64,000 nucleotides of DNA from the NCBI GenBank assembly GCA_001414485.1, contig LLEY01000020.1, forward strand, positions 1 to 64,000, given 5' to 3'. The stretch comes from Calycina herbarum (taxonomy: Eukaryota > Ascomycota > Leotiomycetes > Helotiales > Pezizellaceae). Under the pieces are notes generated by a model. That model did not search any database. It was given only the letters and a program-made list of their open reading frames with translations, and was not told where the DNA came from. This document shows, piece by piece, positions 36,580 to 50,307 of the stretch; position 1 is the first letter of the stretch, and every line of letters begins with the position of its first letter. A program made the position numbers and the translations under genes.

Positions 36580-37147
36580 GGTGGGCGAGGATTTCGAGGC
36601 GCGTTGAAATCAATGATATCTCTGCAGCTCCCAGCACCGTGACGTCCCAAGCACCGATTCGGCCACAGCTGCAACTAAGTGAACGAACACAAGAACAAGA
36701 ATAGAGTAGATCAATAGCAAGTGATACGCGATTGCGACTGGGAGACCCCGAAAAGAATGGATGGACAGCGCATCAACGAAAGTGGTTGTATGCAAGTCGC
36801 GTTTTTTGGAGATTGGCAGGTCTGGGTGGAGGTTGCGTTGCGTTGCAGTGGAGGTGGAGGTGCGTGGATGGGTGAAGACGTTGTGGCAGAGCAGATCTGT
36901 TGACAAAATGGCCTTTGCGGGGGTTGCGGGAGCAACGGCGCTGAAACAAGCTCCAGCAACACAGCTCGGCCACCGTATTGCCCCACCAACTTCGGGAACT
37001 TCTACCTAGCCTGCTAGCCTGCCGCTGCTAAGCTATTTTGGCAAGGCTGCGACTTCCATCATTTCTGTACCTGACCAACAACAACTCCAACTCAACCTCC
37101 CTCCAAATCCAACACATAGGTTCCTCAACCTCTGCTACGTCTTCACC
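36580..37147. promoter_or_regulatory. Shared divergent promoter region of ase1 and csn5
   Basis: 568 bp separate the two start codons, so the genes are head-to-head. Short C/T-rich and ACAACAAC-type leader sequence occurs just before the csn5 ATG. No specific binding sites can be assigned. Confidence 0.6.
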
Positions 37148-38283
37148 ATGGAGACTGCTTTCAAGACGTGGGGTAAGCCCATCTCCCATTTTTAACCCCG
37201 CGTGTTCCCCTCGAAGAAGCTCCACTAATCATCTTATCGATAACAGAGCTCGACAACAACGTCAAGCTGGTCGACGAACAACGAGATGCCCTGTACACCT
37301 ACGATGTCGCCGAGCAGAAAGCCCTGAACGATGCAAAGCCATGGAAGGCGGACCCCCATCATTTCAAGAATGTGCGAATCTCTGCAGTCGCTCTCCTCAA
37401 GATGGTCATGCATGCACGGTCTGGAGGTGATATCGAAGTGATGGGATTGATGCAGGGCAAACTATCTGGAGATACATTCATTGTCACGGATGCCTTCAGA
37501 CTACCAGTTGAAGGAACGGAGACGAGAGTCAACGCCCAGGATGAGGCAAACGAATACATGGTTGGATATCTACAAGCTTGTCGGGACCAGGGAAAGTTGG
37601 AGAACGCGGTGGGATGGTATCACAGTCACCCAGGTTATGGATGTTGGCTCAGTGGTATTGATGTCAGCACACAAGCTACGCAGCAAACCTTCAGCGATCC
37701 TTTCCTTGCCGTCGTCATTGACCCCGATCGTACCATCTCTGCCGGAAAAGTCGAGATTGGCGCCTTCAGAACCTACCCCGAAAAATACAAACCACAAAAC
37801 TCCGGAGCTGGTGATGGATATCAAACAATCCCTTTGGCGAAGATTGAGGATTTTGGTGCCCATGCCGATCGATATTACTCGTTGGAAGTATCCCATTACA
37901 AGAGCTCGCTCGATACACATCTCCTAGAATTGCTGTGGAACAAGTACTGGGTGCAGACGCTCAGCCAAAGCCCGCTTTTCACAAATCGCGAATACAGCAG
38001 CAAGCAAATGCTTGATATCAGCTCCAAGGTCCGTGAAGCCGCGTCTCTAGTATCACGAGCGAGCAGAGGTCCAACGGGATCCCATGGAAACAAGGCAGTT
38101 GACGAGAAGATGGACAAGGCGGTGAAAGATGGCAACAAAATTGCAGGCGAAGAGATGTCCGGTTTGATGGCTGGAGATATCAAGGCAAAACTCTTCAACG
38201 GTCTTGGTAAGGAGAGCGAGGCCCAAACTTCCCCAGTCAAGGAAGAAGAATTGGTGAAAGAATCGGTGGAAACATCAACCTGA
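37148..38283 (+). CDS. csn5: COP9 signalosome subunit 5 (JAMM deneddylase)
   Basis: Two exons: 37,148-37,172 and 37,247-38,283, giving 353 aa; the intron is 74 bp with GTAAGC and ACAG ends. CSN5 is the catalytic subunit of the COP9 signalosome and removes Nedd8 from cullins. The MPN+/JAMM motif is complete: an upstream Glu in [10 protein letters not shown] (residue ~72) and [14 protein letters not shown] at about 133-147, supplying two His, Ser and Asp for the zinc site. The flanking segments ([33 protein letters not shown]-like [23 protein letters not shown]) match CSN5 better than its proteasome paralogue Rpn11. The C-terminal ~50 residues are charged and variable. Length fits the family. 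Confidence 0.95.
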
Positions 38284-38549
38284 AGAGGCAATTTATAGAA
38301 GGGGCAAATTTTGCAAAAGCAATGAGATCTTAGCGACTCGACAGCATTGCTCGGCGTACAGATAACGAGAGGCGTTTAGGTGGACGGAATGAATTATGAT
38401 GATGGCCATAGTATTTGACACACAAAAAGCAATGAAAATAAAGCAGAGTTGTGATACTGCTACATACAATACAAGTCTAAAACCATACACCCTTTTCTTT
38501 TACATAATAGTACAAACAACCCTATACACATTCCTCCAACTCAGCCAAT

Positions 38550-40985
<2,436 letters not shown>

Positions 40986-42413
40986 ATGGCTTCCAGCGGA
41001 GCCGAGGAGGTTGACCTCTATGGTGAGTTCCACTGGACAAGTGAAAGTTTGCACTTCTAACATCCAAACAGAAATCCTTGGTATTTCAAAAGATGCGACC
41101 AAAGCCGAAGTCAAGAAGGCATATCACAAGGTTGGTCTTTGCATTATCATTTCGCAATCTCTTCCGCTGACCAACATCTCCAGGCAGCGTTACAACATCA
41201 CCCAGACAAGGTCGCAGTCGAGTTGAGAGAGGAATCCGAATTGAAGTTCAAGTCTGTCAGTCAGGCCTACGAAATCCTATTCGATGAGGAAAAACGAGAG
41301 ATGTACGATACACATGGTATGGCAGCCTTCGATCCAAGCCGAGGAGGCGGAATGGGTGCTGGTGGACCAGATCTGGACGATATCTTGGCGCAGATGTTCG
41401 GCATGGGTGGAGGCATGAACTTTGGAGGAGAGGGAGGAATGCCGGGTGGACCAAAACGACCACGCAAAGGACGAGACGAGGAACAAAAATACAATGTCAC
41501 CCTTGAAGAACTCTACAAAGGGAAGACCGTCAAATTCGCCAGTACCAAAAACATTATCTGCAGTCACTGCAAAGGTAGTGGTGGAAAAGAGAAGGCGAAG
41601 TCAGAAACATGTACAAGATGTAAGGGGGCTGGTGTCACTGTAGGCCTTCGCCAAGTTGGCCCAGGACTCGTTACCCAGGAACGAATGATCTGTGATCCTT
41701 GTACGGGAACTGGAAAGATTTTCAAAGAGAAGGACAAGTGCAAGAAGTGCAAGGGAAAGCGAACAACATCGGAAAAGAAGGCTTTGGAGCTTTATATTCC
41801 AAGAGGTGCTCAAGAGGGGGAGCGAATCACATTGGAAGGGGAGGCGGATCAAGTACCGGATCAAATACCTGGAGATATCGTCTTTACACTTGTGGAAGAG
41901 GATCATGATATATTCCAACGAGCTGGCGATGATCTCTCTGCAGAGCTCGATATCACTCTTTCGGAGGCCCTTACTGGATTTTCGAGAGTGGTTCTCACAC
42001 ATCTTGATGGTCGTGGTATCCACCTCGAACTTCCTCAAGGCAAAGTAATGAGACCCGGGCAGATCTTGAAGATTGAGGGTGAAGGAATGCCTCTCAAAAA
42101 GTCCGATGCTAAGGGAGACTTGTTCCTCGTTGTCAAGGTTGAGTTTCCTGAGAACGGCTGGACTGAAGACCCAACCGCTTTCGCAAGTTTACAAAAAGTC
42201 CTTCCCCCACCGGAGCCTGCGATTGAGGCCACTGAGGTTGATGAGTGTGATTATGATTCTGATGCAGATATTGAAGATGTAAGTCAGAAATTAAATTCTC
42301 ATTTCAGACAAGTCTAACATTACTAGTTCGGAGCAAATTCAGGTGATCCACGCGCTGGCGGACAATGGGAAGAGGATGAGGGTGAGGGACAACCTCAATG
42401 CACCCAGCAGTAA
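40986..42413 (+). CDS. Type I (class A) DnaJ/Hsp40 co-chaperone, Ydj1/Mas5/DNAJA-like
   Basis: Four exons: 40,986-41,022, 41,072-41,130, 41,184-42,278 and 42,327-42,413, giving 425 aa; phases close. The J domain has HPD at residues 38-40, which stimulates Hsp70 ATPase. A Gly/Met-rich linker follows (about 85-125). Four CxxCxGxG-type zinc-binding repeats lie at about 158-224 (CSHCKGSG, CTRCKGAG, CDPCTGTG, CKKCKGKR), then two substrate-binding beta domains (GDIVFTLVEEDHDIFQRAGDDL). The protein ends CTQQ, a possible CaaX-like prenylation box as in Ydj1-type cytosolic members; the last exon alone supplies it. Without that splice the frame would stop early at the retained intron. Confidence 0.93.
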
Positions 42414-43437
42414 AAGACAGATAGAATTGCGAGGCCTTAACGCAGCGTTTTATTTTACGGTTTTGCTGGTATGGAGTTGGTTACTGTGGAAGAGCAGCTC
42501 ATGGCGATATTACGGTAGTACCTGGGGTTTCTCCCTAGAAGGCTGGTTCTGCATTTATAAATTTGTAGAAAGCCAACATTACAAAAGGTCGAGATGCATG
42601 GGGCACGAATGAGAATAGAGTCACGAAATGTAGCTACGGATTTTTAGAGAGATTTTAAATCTCCATTCCCCCTCATTGATTTTGCGTTGGTTTTGTGGTA
42701 TGTCTATCTTAACGCGTCTTCTTCTCCAACTTATAATGTTTCCAACAACCATATCGAATTGAACATTTACCTGTTTTTTTTTCGTGATTTGCTTTCCATC
42801 TATTTTTCTGATATCGAAATCGATTCGACAAATTACCTGCCTTTTTTCGCGTCTACAATCTATTTCTGGGATCTTTTTTCTAGTTATTTCACGCGTTTTT
42901 GGATTGCTTTTTTATATATATTAGCCTGACTTTGATTTTTAGAAGCATATACTTATACCGACTTGAATGGGTTTGAAAAAGAATCGGAAGATTCCCTCCT
43001 CACGGAAATTCTTGCTGCAGCGTTGAAGAAGGCAAGAGATAAGAAGAAAGTTAGACCTGCGGGTCTTACTGGATGGAGCAAGCAGAGAAAGAAGGAGCAT
43101 GAGAAGTCGTTAACCGAGGGTTACACAAGTCGCCCAAAACATGGCCGTGGAGTTACTATCCCCCCCTTAACTGTCTGTCATGTGCAAGGGTAGTTTGGCT
43201 GTGAAAATATCTATGCGTCTACAGACAGTTAAGGGGGATAACCTTGAGTTCGGGGATAACGACTGTGGAAACCGGCCCTTCGGGTATAACAAACCCGGAG
43301 GAAACAGGTTCAGAGCCTGAGGTATGTAAGGCTTCAATCACGTGACCCACAAAGCTAATCTGAAAAGTCATTGATGAAATTGAAACTTCCCTCCGATCTT
43401 CTCCAAAAGTTCACGAACAACCAGCCATCATCCAAAA
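42414..43437. other. Intergenic region with a weak coding-like stretch
   Basis: This holds a T-rich segment (42,680-42,950) and an open stretch at 42,963-43,193 encoding a Lys/Arg-rich peptide (LLTEILAAALKKARDKKK). I do not recognise it and see no good start or splice context, so no gene is called. The inverted repeat at 43,158-43,241 lies at its end. Confidence 0.5.
43158..43241. repeat. 84-bp inverted-repeat hairpin
   Basis: The left arm 43,158-43,178 (C-run then ttaactgtctgt) pairs with the right arm at 43,221-43,241 (acagacagttaaggggg), with a two-base difference in the C run and a 42-base loop. It could be a tiny MITE remnant or a structured transcript end; the position 200 bp upstream of RPL32 is noted. 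Confidence 0.6.
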
Positions 43438-44142
43438 ATGGCCTCTGCAAAGAGAATCCCGATCGTCAAGAAGCGTGAGTGACTACCTCTCTACCCCGAA
43501 GACTCGAATACACCGCGAGAAGATATGGAGATTGCGCACGACGAGGCGCTGAGCACCACCATCGAGATCGAAGGCATTGAAGAATAGAGATATTGACGTA
43601 TGGATTTTAGGCACCAAGCGTTTCCACAGACATCAGAGCGATACCTACAAATGCCTTGACGCATCATGGAGAAAGCCAAAGGGTATTGATAACCGTGTCC
43701 GTCGACGATTCAAGGGACAAATGGTTATGCCATCGGTATGTACAGCCTGGAGAGGATGTTGAGGGTGGCACGAGAGGGGTCAATTTTACTGCGCACTTCT
43801 CGCGCCATCCATCAGCATTTCGAATAACTTCCCCACGACCGCGGCTAATTCAAAAACGTAGATTGGTTTCGGATCCAACAAGAAGACAAGACACATGATG
43901 CCATCCGGTCACAAGGCATTCCTCGTCAGCAACGTCCGTGATGTCGAGCTCCTCCTTATGCACAACAAGACCTTCGCCGCTGAGTAGGTCCAATCAATTC
44001 ACCGAGTCGAGGATTATACTCACAATATTCTAGGATCAACCACGCCGTTTCGTCGAGAAAGAGAATCACAATCATTGAGCGCGCAAAGGAACTCGGTGTT
44101 AAGGTTACGAACCCCAAGGCCAGAGTTACGACTGAGGTTTAA
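43438..44142 (+). CDS. RPL32: 60S ribosomal protein L32 (eL32)
   Basis: Four exons: 43,438-43,474, 43,611-43,735, 43,862-43,983 and 44,034-44,142, giving 130 aa, the usual length. Introns are 136, 126 and 50 bp; the third donor is GTAGGT. The sequence matches eL32 throughout: [35 protein letters not shown] (trimmed in meaning to this region), [31 protein letters not shown]. It is a structural protein of the large ribosomal subunit in the cytosol. Introns in the 5' part of ribosomal protein genes are typical for fungi. Confidence 0.96.
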
Positions 44143-46207
44143 GGGATGGGCAATTTTCATTTGGGCACTTTGCATGGGGCGTGGGATCGCTTGATACCAG
44201 CGCGGGTAGTGCAATAAGCTCTACGGTCAATGAATATCTCAAAAGAGCCCTCCGGTTGCCTACGATGATGTGAACATGGGTCTGGACCACAATCCGATAT
44301 CGATGAAGGCGAGGCGGCAGGTCAGAAGTTTTCAGAGTGGTTGCCCAGAAGCGCCAAAAGACTGCTCACTGTTCTGATTGCCATTTGGGTTTAGCTTTTT
44401 CCCTTTGGACGATTCCATCGCAAGCAGGCATTTGGCGGGCGATCGAGCTCTACATTCGAGCACAGTCAAGGTTCTGGCCATCGTTAGAACCACCCGGCAT
44501 GTTTGCACTAGGCAGAGGAATAAATTTTTTCTGCGTGGCTGTTTTTTCAATCGTTTTCTATAGGCCTTTCTTAAAAACCAAAATCTGCGGTTTGGCCAGG
44601 AGCCAGCTATGTTGAGTGTCCCCACGCCATTTCCAAGTGGAAACCTCGTATGATAAATTATCACCTCAAGTCTTGTTTCTTGAATTCTCATAGTTGACCT
44701 AGCTGTCAAAACGAAGGTACTGGGATTGGCTGTACTTGCTAGAGTTTTGCAACTCTTTAGTTATGACTTTTCGAAATTGAGCCTGAAAATGTGCTGGGGC
44801 TAGGTGGGACAGCTTTCTGTTAACTCGATACGCGCGATAGCATGTGCGTCACATTGGAATTTCTGGTCTCGCTATAAAAAGGCGCTAAATTAGTTCTTGA
44901 ATAGTGGAGTTTTAGACGCGATGGTTGTCTTAGTTTCTCTGTCAGAATTGGTGCTCCAGATCGCTAGTACAAGGTACCTTGGCTCTCAGCAGTTCTTCTT
45001 GGTTCCATTTATTCCGAGACCGCAACATACACAACCTGGAAGTGGGTTAACCTTTTCCTGTTTGAAGTGATATTCATGAGGATTGATGAAACCAATGATA
45101 CTTGTATTTTCAGCCGGCTTGTCCTTTTATTTTTGGTGGTAGCTTAGTTAGGAACTAGTTTTGGTTTTGACCTACTGCTACACTGGAATTGCGGGCTCAA
45201 CGGTCTACTATTTTAGCTTGATAGGAGTCAGACTTTAACGACCGAGATTCACAGGAATGGATGGGCTTTTTAGCTGTTCATTTTGGGGGAGACGATTCTT
45301 AACAAAGCATTCTATTTGAAGGTTTCTTTCCTGCTCTTGGGCATTCTACACGTCTAACTCGTGGTTTCGCACTCTATTCACGGTCTTGCCAGTTCTCGTA
45401 AAATTTCGTTGAGCCTCATTCTAGCTTCAGATCTAGTTCATCTTAGTCTCCACACTATAAGTAGCTCGGTAATCTAGCTCCATCGAAGTACCGAGGCCAC
45501 TCACCACTCTCTTCTGCCCACCCTCGCTAATCCATATGCTGTGCATTCATGATCCTTTATTTGGCTTTGTTTTTGTGCTCTTATCTATTTAACATATATA
45601 TATATCCTCTCTCAATAGCAAACAAATACTTAGTTATGTTGATGAATACCAATTTCGAAATTGGAAATTCAAAAATCGAAAATCGAAAATTGACCCAATA
45701 AGATTAACTGTTGATAGGTGTCTAGTTCCTCTAGTGTGGCCACTGGTTCTTGTTTAGTCCAGTGCTTGGTTCTTTAGCTTGCCCGTCTTCTAGAACTCTC
45801 ATTATGGTATCAGAAAGATCAGGCGTCATAATGGGAGTACCTTATAACCAAGAAGATTGCCGGTCTACAGCTGTTGTTATGTTATTTTACCCATCGTGAG
45901 TCTTTCGACTAGAGCTAAGACTTCTAGCCTGTCACTGGGAGGGTATAATATCCCGCGTCTCACCTCTCAACGTTCCCTCTCTCCTCTCTCTCTGCTTCAT
46001 CTTTGATCAAAACCAAACTCCAAGCCAGAAAAAAAAAAAACCGACAGGTCGAACAGCTTTGCAGCTTTACTTCAATCGTTTCTGTTTTTAAACCCTTCAA
46101 TTCTTCTTCAATTCATCTTCTTTATTGAAAGCATACCACCGATCTGAGAGGAACTGAGCAACACAAAAGCCCGCAACGTCTACCTTCCTCCATCCTTTTA
46201 TCTCAAG
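44143..46207. other. 2-kb upstream region of the orphan gene
   Basis: No coding stretch is convincing. A 14-base palindrome caatttcgaaattg lies near 45,648, a short TA run near 45,593-45,603, and a CT-rich block with a 12-base A run near 45,980-46,040 directly before the 46,208 start, which looks like a long 5' leader of a well-expressed gene. Confidence 0.5.
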
Positions 46208-47950
46208 ATGTCGTCAGCCATTGTCTCTTGCGGAAAGAAGGCCTTCTCTTCTTTGACTGGTTACAGATACACCAATAAAGATCTCAAGAAGATCGACGAC
46301 GCCAATGCCGCCTCCACCACTCTCTACTTTGGCCAGGAGCCAGTGCCTGGAGTATACTCTGTCAATGAAGACAACAAAAGATTCCTTGTCGCACTCAAGC
46401 CTAACGGAGAGGAAGACGAGAAACGTCTTTTCACGAAGTATAGACGTGAAGACTACCCATTCTATCCAGCTTCCGCCGACCCTCTCACCCTCCAGAACAC
46501 CTACATCACACTAAACAACTCATCCCCCATTGGCCTAGAGCTCAAGAGGAAATTCGCCAACGGAATGCTCAATAAGAGCATCATGGAATGGGCTACGGAC
46601 ATTGATATCGATAGAAGAGCCAATTTTGCGAAAGCAAAGTGTGAGAATGCTGCTTTCAACGATGAGCAATTAGCTCCCCCAAAGGTTAACTTTGGTAAGA
46701 ATTATTTGCACAATTTCGACAAACCAATACTAACAACTACAACAGGAGAACAACGCAATTCCTCCTTAAACTCTTCCATTTTCATGGATTCTACGTTTAG
46801 CGAGGAAAACCATGACAACTCTTCTGTTGGTAGCTCCGACATTGACGAGTGCCCACCAATGAAATGCACCCGTAGAGGTAGTTTCGATCCCGACTACCCT
46901 TCCGACTCAGATATCTCGGATTCAGCCTCCATTTCTGGCTTCTCATTCCAATCCGGAGAAGACGAACTAAGTCTCTCCCCAGAATGGTTCCACGATGAAG
47001 ACCCGCTCTTAAAACAACAAGGAGAGACCCTCTCAGTTGCCAATTTTGAGGACGATAATATCAGCATGTCGGAAAACTCAGCAAACCCATCCTCCGCTAC
47101 CAGCATTGCTTCCCCAGGAAAGCAGGTTCGTTTCGCCCTCCAAGTTTGCTTCAAACTTCCAGCGGAGGAGAAACCCAAAGAACCACACACCACCACCTTC
47201 CAACCAAAACCGCTCAACAGGAAGGAGAAGAACAAGAGCATCCCAATTCCCAATAACAACGAACAAATCTCCGCCATCGATCTCCCAGGGTACGCCTTCC
47301 TCGCTAAACCCCTCGAGATCACTCACAGCGCCCTCCATAACCGCTGGTTCCTCAAATCGGAACTTGATCAAAGAACTTTGTATCGCAACATGTGTGCAGC
47401 CTACAACTGCGATTGCGAAGATTACTGCCAAGGAATGGAATTACGAAGATGGAAGTTACTTGATGATGGCTACTCCTGGGTTCCTAAAGATGAACAAGTT
47501 CTCCTCGTCAAACATCCTCTCCCTCAAGCTCCTCCAACTGGATTCTGGTCACGATTCCGCCGAATTAAAAACAAGAACACGGCACGACAATACACCATCC
47601 CCTCCGCATTCAGAAGTCAACTCGAAGACTCCACCAACGATACCGATGAGCACACCAACACACCCAACGAAAGCCTCTACGCCGAGCATCAGCATCTCCA
47701 AGGCGTCGAAAGAGGAGATAAGATCGGCACGGAAGGGGAGATGTTGTTCTTCCTCGAAAGAGGGGAGGACGGGACTATCAAGATGAGAATCATGTCTCAT
47801 GAAGAGATGGCCGAAGCGCGGGAATTGCAGCAAGAGAGGAGGGGAAACTTTTTGGTGTTTGAGGGGAATGAGGACGCTAATTCGGGATTAATGAAGTTGG
47901 CGAGGTATTTGGAGAAGGGCGGGGAGATGGTTACTTTTTTGTGTCGTTAG
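46208..47950 (+). CDS. Orphan protein, 563 aa spliced (580 aa unspliced)
   Basis: An open frame runs from the ATG at 46,208 to the stop at 47,950. A 51-bp segment at 46,695-46,745 has a GTAAGA donor, a perfect TACTAAC branch sequence and an ACAG acceptor, is a multiple of three and has no stop, so splicing or retention both keep the frame. I do not recognise a family. The N-terminal ~170 residues are ordered-looking (SLTGYRYTNKDLKKIDDANA, PVPGVYSVNEDNKRFLV); the middle is acidic and Ser-rich (SDSDISDSASISG); residues about 380-420 contain a Cys cluster (MCAAYNCDCEDYCQ); the end is an ordered helix (MMSHEEMAEARELQ-type). A CT-rich leader precedes it. No signal peptide or membrane segment is seen. 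Confidence 0.7.
   Translation: MSSAIVSCGKKAFSSLTGYRYTNKDLKKIDDANAASTTLYFGQEPVPGVYSVNEDNKRFLVALKPNGEEDEKRLFTKYRREDYPFYPASADPLTLQNTYITLNNSSPIGLELKRKFANGMLNKSIMEWATDIDIDRRANFAKAKCENAAFNDEQLAPPKVNFGKNYLHNFDKPILTTTTGEQRNSSLNSSIFMDSTFSEENHDNSSVGSSDIDECPPMKCTRRGSFDPDYPSDSDISDSASISGFSFQSGEDELSLSPEWFHDEDPLLKQQGETLSVANFEDDNISMSENSANPSSATSIASPGKQVRFALQVCFKLPAEEKPKEPHTTTFQPKPLNRKEKNKSIPIPNNNEQISAIDLPGYAFLAKPLEITHSALHNRWFLKSELDQRTLYRNMCAAYNCDCEDYCQGMELRRWKLLDDGYSWVPKDEQVLLVKHPLPQAPPTGFWSRFRRIKNKNTARQYTIPSAFRSQLEDSTNDTDEHTNTPNESLYAEHQHLQGVERGDKIGTEGEMLFFLERGEDGTIKMRIMSHEEMAEARELQQERRGNFLVFEGNEDANSGLMKLARYLEKGGEMVTFLCR
46695..46745 (+). other. 51-bp in-frame intron
   Basis: Donor GTAAGA, branch TACTAAC, acceptor ACAG. 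The length is divisible by three with no stop, so it is silent in frame analysis. Retention would add 17 residues. Confidence 0.8.
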
Positions 47951-50307
47951 GGTGAAGGTTTTGGGGTTGATGAATGATGATTGATGGGGTTTGGGATATG
48001 GGAGCGAAGCGAAAGACGCTTTTGCTATTTGGGAGTTTTTGAGATTGTTTCGGGGGGTCTGGAGGAGATATTTGGAATGCTTCAGTCATAATGCAATCCA
48101 TCATAAACGAACTTTCTTGTCTCTAATATGAATATGGGAATAATAAGTGATAGAAACCGCGAGGCCTGTGAGAGAAAATAAGGTTCCTTCTGAGTACTTG
48201 ATTGAATAAAGTGTGACAAGGCCCAGGATAATCCAAAGCTTCAATTAAGATGAGCATTCATATTGAGGAGGATTAGGGTTAGGGGGATATTTGTTATTCT
48301 TGAATGTCTAGGATAATAGATGCGATTTGCGTAAACTGAACTTGGAACGTAATAAACCCTAGTTTTCTATCTTGGAATTCGCAAGTTTCAGACAGCTTCA
48401 AGTTTGCTTTCTTAGTACTTCGAGTTTGATTTCGCTGCACTCTTTCACGGATTTTTTATTCTGGTTTGAGCACGTGGGCTGCACTGCGGACTTCCTCGCG
48501 TAAACAAGGGGGCACCCAATTTTGAAAGAGTACGATGTTTTACTCAGCATCAGAACCTTTGATGGTCATTTCAAGTCAATTGGTCAATTAGTCAATCTAG
48601 GTATCCTCTTCCTGCTTCCGTCTCACTGAAAATATGAATAATCAAAAAATCCCAGTTGATCCGGTGTCAGCATCCACGACTAACACAGGTTTGAGATTTT
48701 GCCCATTCAGCACCACTTCTGAAGTACTGGTCCTCTTGTTTGTCAATGGATTGTAGTCAAATCAATATATCCTGCAAAATGTAGGGTTTCCAAGCTGTCG
48801 TAACTGGAATCTCGTATTTAGAAGGTTAATATCGTCATACCTCGGAAATGTAAGAGGATACAACACCCCCGTAAATACGACAACCAAAACGTTAAAAACA
48901 GAGAAGCATACGAGTAAAGCTTCAACGAAACCCATGAACGATAACGACGTAAACTTTTTCGGGTACCAGTGTGAAGAAATCCCCGGAAGTGTCCTGCATA
49001 TTGCCCCTCCCCCTCAATCTCAGCGGCTATTTCCCGGCGGTCTTGTCAAGTTTCAGGGGAGGGAGATCCCGGAACTACAGCTGACACGTCGAATGGGATG
49101 AAAAGCCAAGTAATGGAGTTTTCCCTTCCTTCCGTTTTCTTTAAGAAAATGATACGTGTAGTCTCCATTGAATCCTGCCGAGATTTCTATTTACGTTCTA
49201 GGTATCGAGTTCGTGAGAATGGAGATGTTAATTTTACTATGAAGTATTGAAATATTGAAGAAGAAAAAAGAAGTTCATGAAGTGGTGCAGGAATCATTTG
49301 CACATTATCGGGTGCCGTCCACCGAAACTGTTCAGTCCAGCGATTGGTCAGATGTAAAGAGACCTAAGTCAAGCAACATCGGCCACTAAACCTACCAGAA
49401 TCAAATCCAAGATCGAACCGCGCCTTCTTTCGAAATATTCAGAGCGACCCAGCGATCACTTACCTTCATTCGACGATTCGTATGCCAATGACATTATGTC
49501 GATTTTAGAGGTGATAGATTTGGCGATATTGGAATTGATCTATTGTGTGAGAGGCCAGACCTCGAACAGCTCAAAGGTATGGTTTCAAATATTTAATTAA
49601 GAAGTGTATGAAGAAGAGTAAATACATAAAAGCTCTTGCTTAATATAAAGAGAGTGTGAGCTTAGTAGCGACAGTAGCAACTGCTTAGTAGCATGCTTAT
49701 ATTTCGAAATTATACTGGGGAATATGTTTACATTACTTGGGAGAACCAAAAGTGGGAAGGTTTCCTCGAAAGTGTGGCATTCAAGGGCCGCAGCTTTAAG
49801 AAAATCGTATTTCATGGAACTTCGGGATGGTATGAGATTTTTGAAGCATCTTCTATTGTTCTAGCATAAATCAGCTTCCTCCCCTCATTTTGATCAGGAT
49901 TCCAAACACACTATCAATGTCTTGAATATATTGATTGACTTTCCTATAGTTGCAAGGAAACACGCTACTGCCGAGATCCGGTTCCCTACTTAATTATCCT
50001 CCTAGCAGAGCACTTGTACGTTCCTTCTGGAGCCTTCATATCTTGAGCATCAAATTCTTTCTCAATATACCCTCTCCTAATTTTCGTACCCCCGCTCCCC
50101 CCCCCTGCTCCCAGTGTAGTTTGGCCTGATTATTCTTGATGTTTAATTCCAGGGAGACGTGACTGCCATTATTGCCCGGTATGCTGCAGGGGACAAAAGC
50201 CGCATAGGGGAAATGATTTATCAATTCAGAGTATACGTAAGTATCGAAGGCGATTCTCGGTCTCGATACCCATTATTCTTACAACTTCTCTTTATAACTC
50301 AAGTTGA
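47951..50307. other. 2.3-kb gene-free stretch at the entrance of the accessory region
   Basis: AT-rich, with scattered short frames. A CCCCTCCCCCT tract and an AGGGGAGGG tract near 49,007-49,066 are a loose inverted pair resembling stress-response elements. A short frame at 49,597-49,815 is not supported. No gene seen. Confidence 0.5.

Noticed and set aside
42963..43193. Lys-rich open stretch between the DnaJ and RPL32 genes
   Set aside because: No recognisable family, no clear start, and it runs into an inverted repeat; evidence is too weak for a gene call.
48270..48290. ttagggttaggg-like telomere motif
   Set aside because: Only about two imperfect units; compatible with chance, unlike the four exact units at 57,696.
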